64,000 nt of DNA from MADRE3 sp963718195 (GTDB taxonomy: Bacteria > Desulfobacterota > Desulfobulbia > Desulfobulbales > Desulfocapsaceae). Location of the stretch: contig CAVQYQ010000001.1 in NCBI GenBank assembly GCA_963718195.1, positions 208,169-272,168 on the forward strand, given 5' to 3'. Of this stretch, positions 62,226 to 64,000 are shown one piece after another. The position numbers and the translations under genes were made by a program. Each line of letters starts with the position of its first letter. Position 1 is the first letter of the stretch. The notes beneath the pieces were generated by a model, which was not told the DNA's origin, did no database searches, and worked only from the letters and a program-made list of their open reading frames with translations.

Positions 62226-62363
62226 TATGGCGTCCCCAACCGGTTGTGTTTTCTGCGAAGTTACTGTTTAAGGTAGAGAATCAGGCAAAAGAGTCGTCAG
62301 TCAGCTGTCATGGATTTTTCTCTCGGTAACTTAAAAAAATAGAGCGTATCAGATCTTGACTTT

Positions 62364-62428
62364 TTACCTCCCTAACTTAATGTTTGATTTGCTTATTCAA
62401 GCACCGGAAGAGAGTGTTGGGGAGGTAA
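62364..62428. repeat. 13-bp inverted repeat in the OmpA-like gene leader
   Basis: TTACCTCCCTAAC (62364-62376) and GTTGGGGAGGTAA (62416-62428) pair with one G-T wobble around a 39-nt loop. It lies 64 bp before the ATG, and an upstream TTGACT (62356-62361) could be a -35. It may be an operator or an mRNA hairpin. Confidence 0.45.
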
Positions 62429-62492
62429 TCTTATTGTATTCCTCGACTTATTACCGACAATTTTCCTTTTTAACTAATTTGGAGAAATTTTC

Positions 62493-63375
62493 ATGTTAAG
62501 AAAAATATTAGTTACGCTTTTTATTACTTTAATGGTGAGTTCACCGGCAATGGCTATCGAACCACCGGAGGGAGTTACTATTCCTTTTGAAGGAAAGAAC
62601 GAGGCTTACACGGCTTCCCAGTTTAATGATGTTCTCGTGGCATACGGCCTGATGCTTACTCCCGAAGCAGCCAAACACGTACCTTCTTCTTTTGCTATAG
62701 TTGAAGGTGATGCTATTAAATTCAAAAGCAAATCAATGGCATACGTGGCCGGTGACTACCATACCATATTGACTGCTTATGGTTTGACATTGAGTCCGGA
62801 AAGTGTCAGCGCCAAGCTGGGGATGATTAAAGCTTACGCCCACGTGAAAGACGGCACGATTGTTTTCAGTACCAAACCCATCGCCTATGACCCTTCAGAG
62901 TGGAAGACCATTCTAAGCGCTTATAGTGTGGCACCCAAAATGGTAGATGGAGATATAGATGGTGATGGCGTTGCGGACAGTAAAGATGCCTGTCCTGGAA
63001 CTCCCAGAGAGGTCAAGGTCGATGAGCGAGGTTGCTGGTCCTACCCCGCCAAGCTGCTATTTGACTTTGACAAAGCTGAGATCAAGACTGAATACCTTTC
63101 CCGCCTTGATGAAGCCAAAAAAGTTTTCGACGCTCATCCATACATGACGGTCGTGATTGTTGGTCACACCGATGATGTCGGTGCCGATGACTATAACATG
63201 GAGCTTTCCAAGAAGAGAGCATGGTCCGTGAGCGATTACCTGATCAATCAGGTGGGTATTGAGTCTGGTCGCTTGAAAATGATTGGACGCGGTGAAATCA
63301 GAGCCCGCATTCCCCAACGATACTGACGAAAATCGTGCGAAAAACCGCAGGGTTGAATTTATCCCGGAAATGTAG
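62493..63375 (+). CDS. OmpA-family outer-membrane protein with N-terminal triplicated repeat; frameshift near the 3' end
   Basis: The product has a signal peptide (residues 1-21). Three approximately 37-residue repeats follow (cores EAYTASQFNDVLVAYGL, MAYVAGDYHTILTAYGL and IAYDPSEWKTILSAYSV). A thrombospondin-3-type calcium motif (DGDIDGDGVADSKDACPGTP) leads to an OmpA_C domain with LLFDFDKAEI and VGHTDDVGADDYNMELSKKRA. Translation from 62493 ends at 63326 with the abnormal tail EIRARIPQRY. Removing one A of the run at 63295-63297 restores GRGESEPAFPNDTDENRAKN and a normal OmpA end at 63375. Either an error or a recent mutation is possible. Confidence 0.8.
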
Positions 63376-63417
63376 TGTGTATTGAACAAGGCTGATGTAT
63401 CAGCCATGGTAGTTCTC

Positions 63418-63452
63418 AACCCACAGGACATCTGTCCTGTGGGTTTTCTTTT
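63418..63452 (+). terminator. Terminator of the OmpA-family gene
   Basis: AACCCACAGGACA (63418-63430) and TGTCCTGTGGGTT (63433-63445) form a perfect 13-bp stem, followed by TTCTTTT. It lies 43 bp after the restored stop codon. Confidence 0.9.
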
Positions 63453-63533
63453 GTGCGTCCGGTTCACCCTTCTTACCTTCAACCCGAGGAATCAGAATTT
63501 AAAATGATATGTGCAGATAGAAAGGAAAACACC

Positions 63534-63995
63534 ATGAAAAAGATGGCTTTTCAGGACTATTACCCAGATGAGTATGCCCATTGTTATGGTTGCGGCCGCC
63601 TTAATGAGAAGGGATACCAGATAAAAAGTTTTTGGGATGGTGATGAGGGTGTTTGCCGCATTGTGCCAGAAAAGCATTATACAGGGGGCATGAAGAATAT
63701 CCTTTACGGAGGGATGATCGCCTCCCTCATGGATTGTCACGGAGCAGGCACTGCCGCCGCCGCAAAGGCTCGAGAGCTTAAGATAAAGATGAAGCCAGGA
63801 GCCATGCCCCGATTCGTCACAGCCTCCCTTACGGTCGATTACCTGATACCCACACCTGTGGGAAAGGAGGTAGAGTTGCGGGCAAAAGTGGAGGAGATTA
63901 AGGGGCGCAAAGTAACAGTCAGTGTGACCCTGTCAACAGAAGGTACAGTTCACGCCAAAGGACAGTTAATAATGGTGCAAATCCGGGATGAATAA
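63534..63995 (+). CDS. PaaI-family hotdog thioesterase
   Basis: The 153-residue product has CYGCGRLNEKGY near residue 15. ILYGGMIASLMDCHGAGTA is the central helix, with Asp and Gly-Gly, and FVTASLTVDYLIPTPVG follows. Like the gene at 23118, it has the Cys-x-x-Cys start and the hotdog fold. The acyl-CoA substrate is not known. ATG 63534 has AAAGGA upstream; ATG 63504 is an alternative. Confidence 0.8.
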   Translation: MKKMAFQDYYPDEYAHCYGCGRLNEKGYQIKSFWDGDEGVCRIVPEKHYTGGMKNILYGGMIASLMDCHGAGTAAAAKARELKIKMKPGAMPRFVTASLTVDYLIPTPVGKEVELRAKVEEIKGRKVTVSVTLSTEGTVHAKGQLIMVQIRDE

Positions 63996-64000
63996 AATAG

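Larger units (their letters stand above)
61737..62492. other. 756-bp gap upstream of the OmpA-family gene
   Basis: No open frame in this gap looks like a gene. It holds a terminator-like hairpin near 62189-62225 and a 13-bp inverted repeat at 62364-62428, described separately. The sequence between could contain an unrecognised small RNA, but no known riboswitch signature was identified. Confidence 0.4.

Noticed and set aside
57720..62428. Repeated 11-mer GGGGAGGTAAT near 57720 and 62419
   Set aside because: Only two copies, and the matching left arm occurs only at 62364; not enough for a repeat family.
1..64000. Insertion sequences, prophage genes, CRISPR arrays, integrases
   Set aside because: No transposase or integrase motif, no regularly spaced repeat, and no att-like duplication beside the tRNA-Ser genes was seen.

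Overview
The window looks like chromosomal DNA of an anaerobic sulfur-cycling bacterium of the Desulfobacterota, most likely of the Desulfobulbales (Desulfobulbaceae/Desulfocapsaceae). This placement is inferred from gene content: the mercury-methylation pair hgcAB, a YedE/TusA/DsrE-like sulfur cluster, a NikMLKQO nickel importer under NikR, Gram-negative envelope genes (kdsA, kdsC, lptC, pal, OmpA type) and a NifA-like activator. No integrase, transposase, phage gene or CRISPR array is visible.

Layout. 0-6 kb: 3' end of pyrF, a 17-kDa-antigen-like lipoprotein, a beta-CASP nuclease, hgcA-hgcB, a DUF457 membrane protein and surE. 6-10.2 kb: ilvY divergent from ilvC, a small HAD protein and a frameshifted secreted MsrA-MsrB fusion. 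10.4-17.2 kb: pyrG-kdsA-kdsC-lptC (nucleotide and Kdo supply plus LPS export), then a periplasmic binding protein next to a PAS histidine kinase. 17.2-23.1 kb: trmO, then nikR-nikM-nikL-nikK-nikQ-nikO with a translationally coupled glycosyltransferase-like gene, and a perfect inverted repeat running into the nikR start codon. 23.1-30.2 kb: an operon of an OleA-like condensing enzyme, AMMECR1, a YkgJ-type protein and a hotdog thioesterase; a hybrid histidine kinase; rlmKL.

30.3-37 kb: pal behind a promoter and a 15-bp leader hairpin, then a leftward run of HDAC-like, HD-GYP regulator, gatC, gatA, hisC and cmk. 37-39.9 kb: yedE divergent from tusA and three small DsrE/F/H-like genes, the last only 57 codons. 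This resembles the YTD cluster reported for sulfur-disproportionating bacteria. 39.9-54 kb is probably near the replication origin: an AT-rich region with DnaA-box-like nonamers, dnaN, gyrB, gyrA, gpsA, then rdgB, queH, a NifA-like activator, two tRNA-Ser genes, an SH3 protein, parB and parA, with a perfect parS beside nadB. 54-64 kb: nadB, an App1-like phosphatase, a decayed binding-protein remnant, a secreted hypothetical protein, a lipoprotein lysophospholipase, a PKD-repeat secreted protein, a frameshifted OmpA-family protein and a second hotdog thioesterase.

Three reading-frame defects stand out: an in-frame TGA near the start of hgcA and single-base shifts in msrAB and the ompA-like gene. 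They may be sequence errors, recent mutations or, for hgcA only, selenocysteine recoding. All calls rest on reading the sequence and on remembered family motifs; no database search was made.
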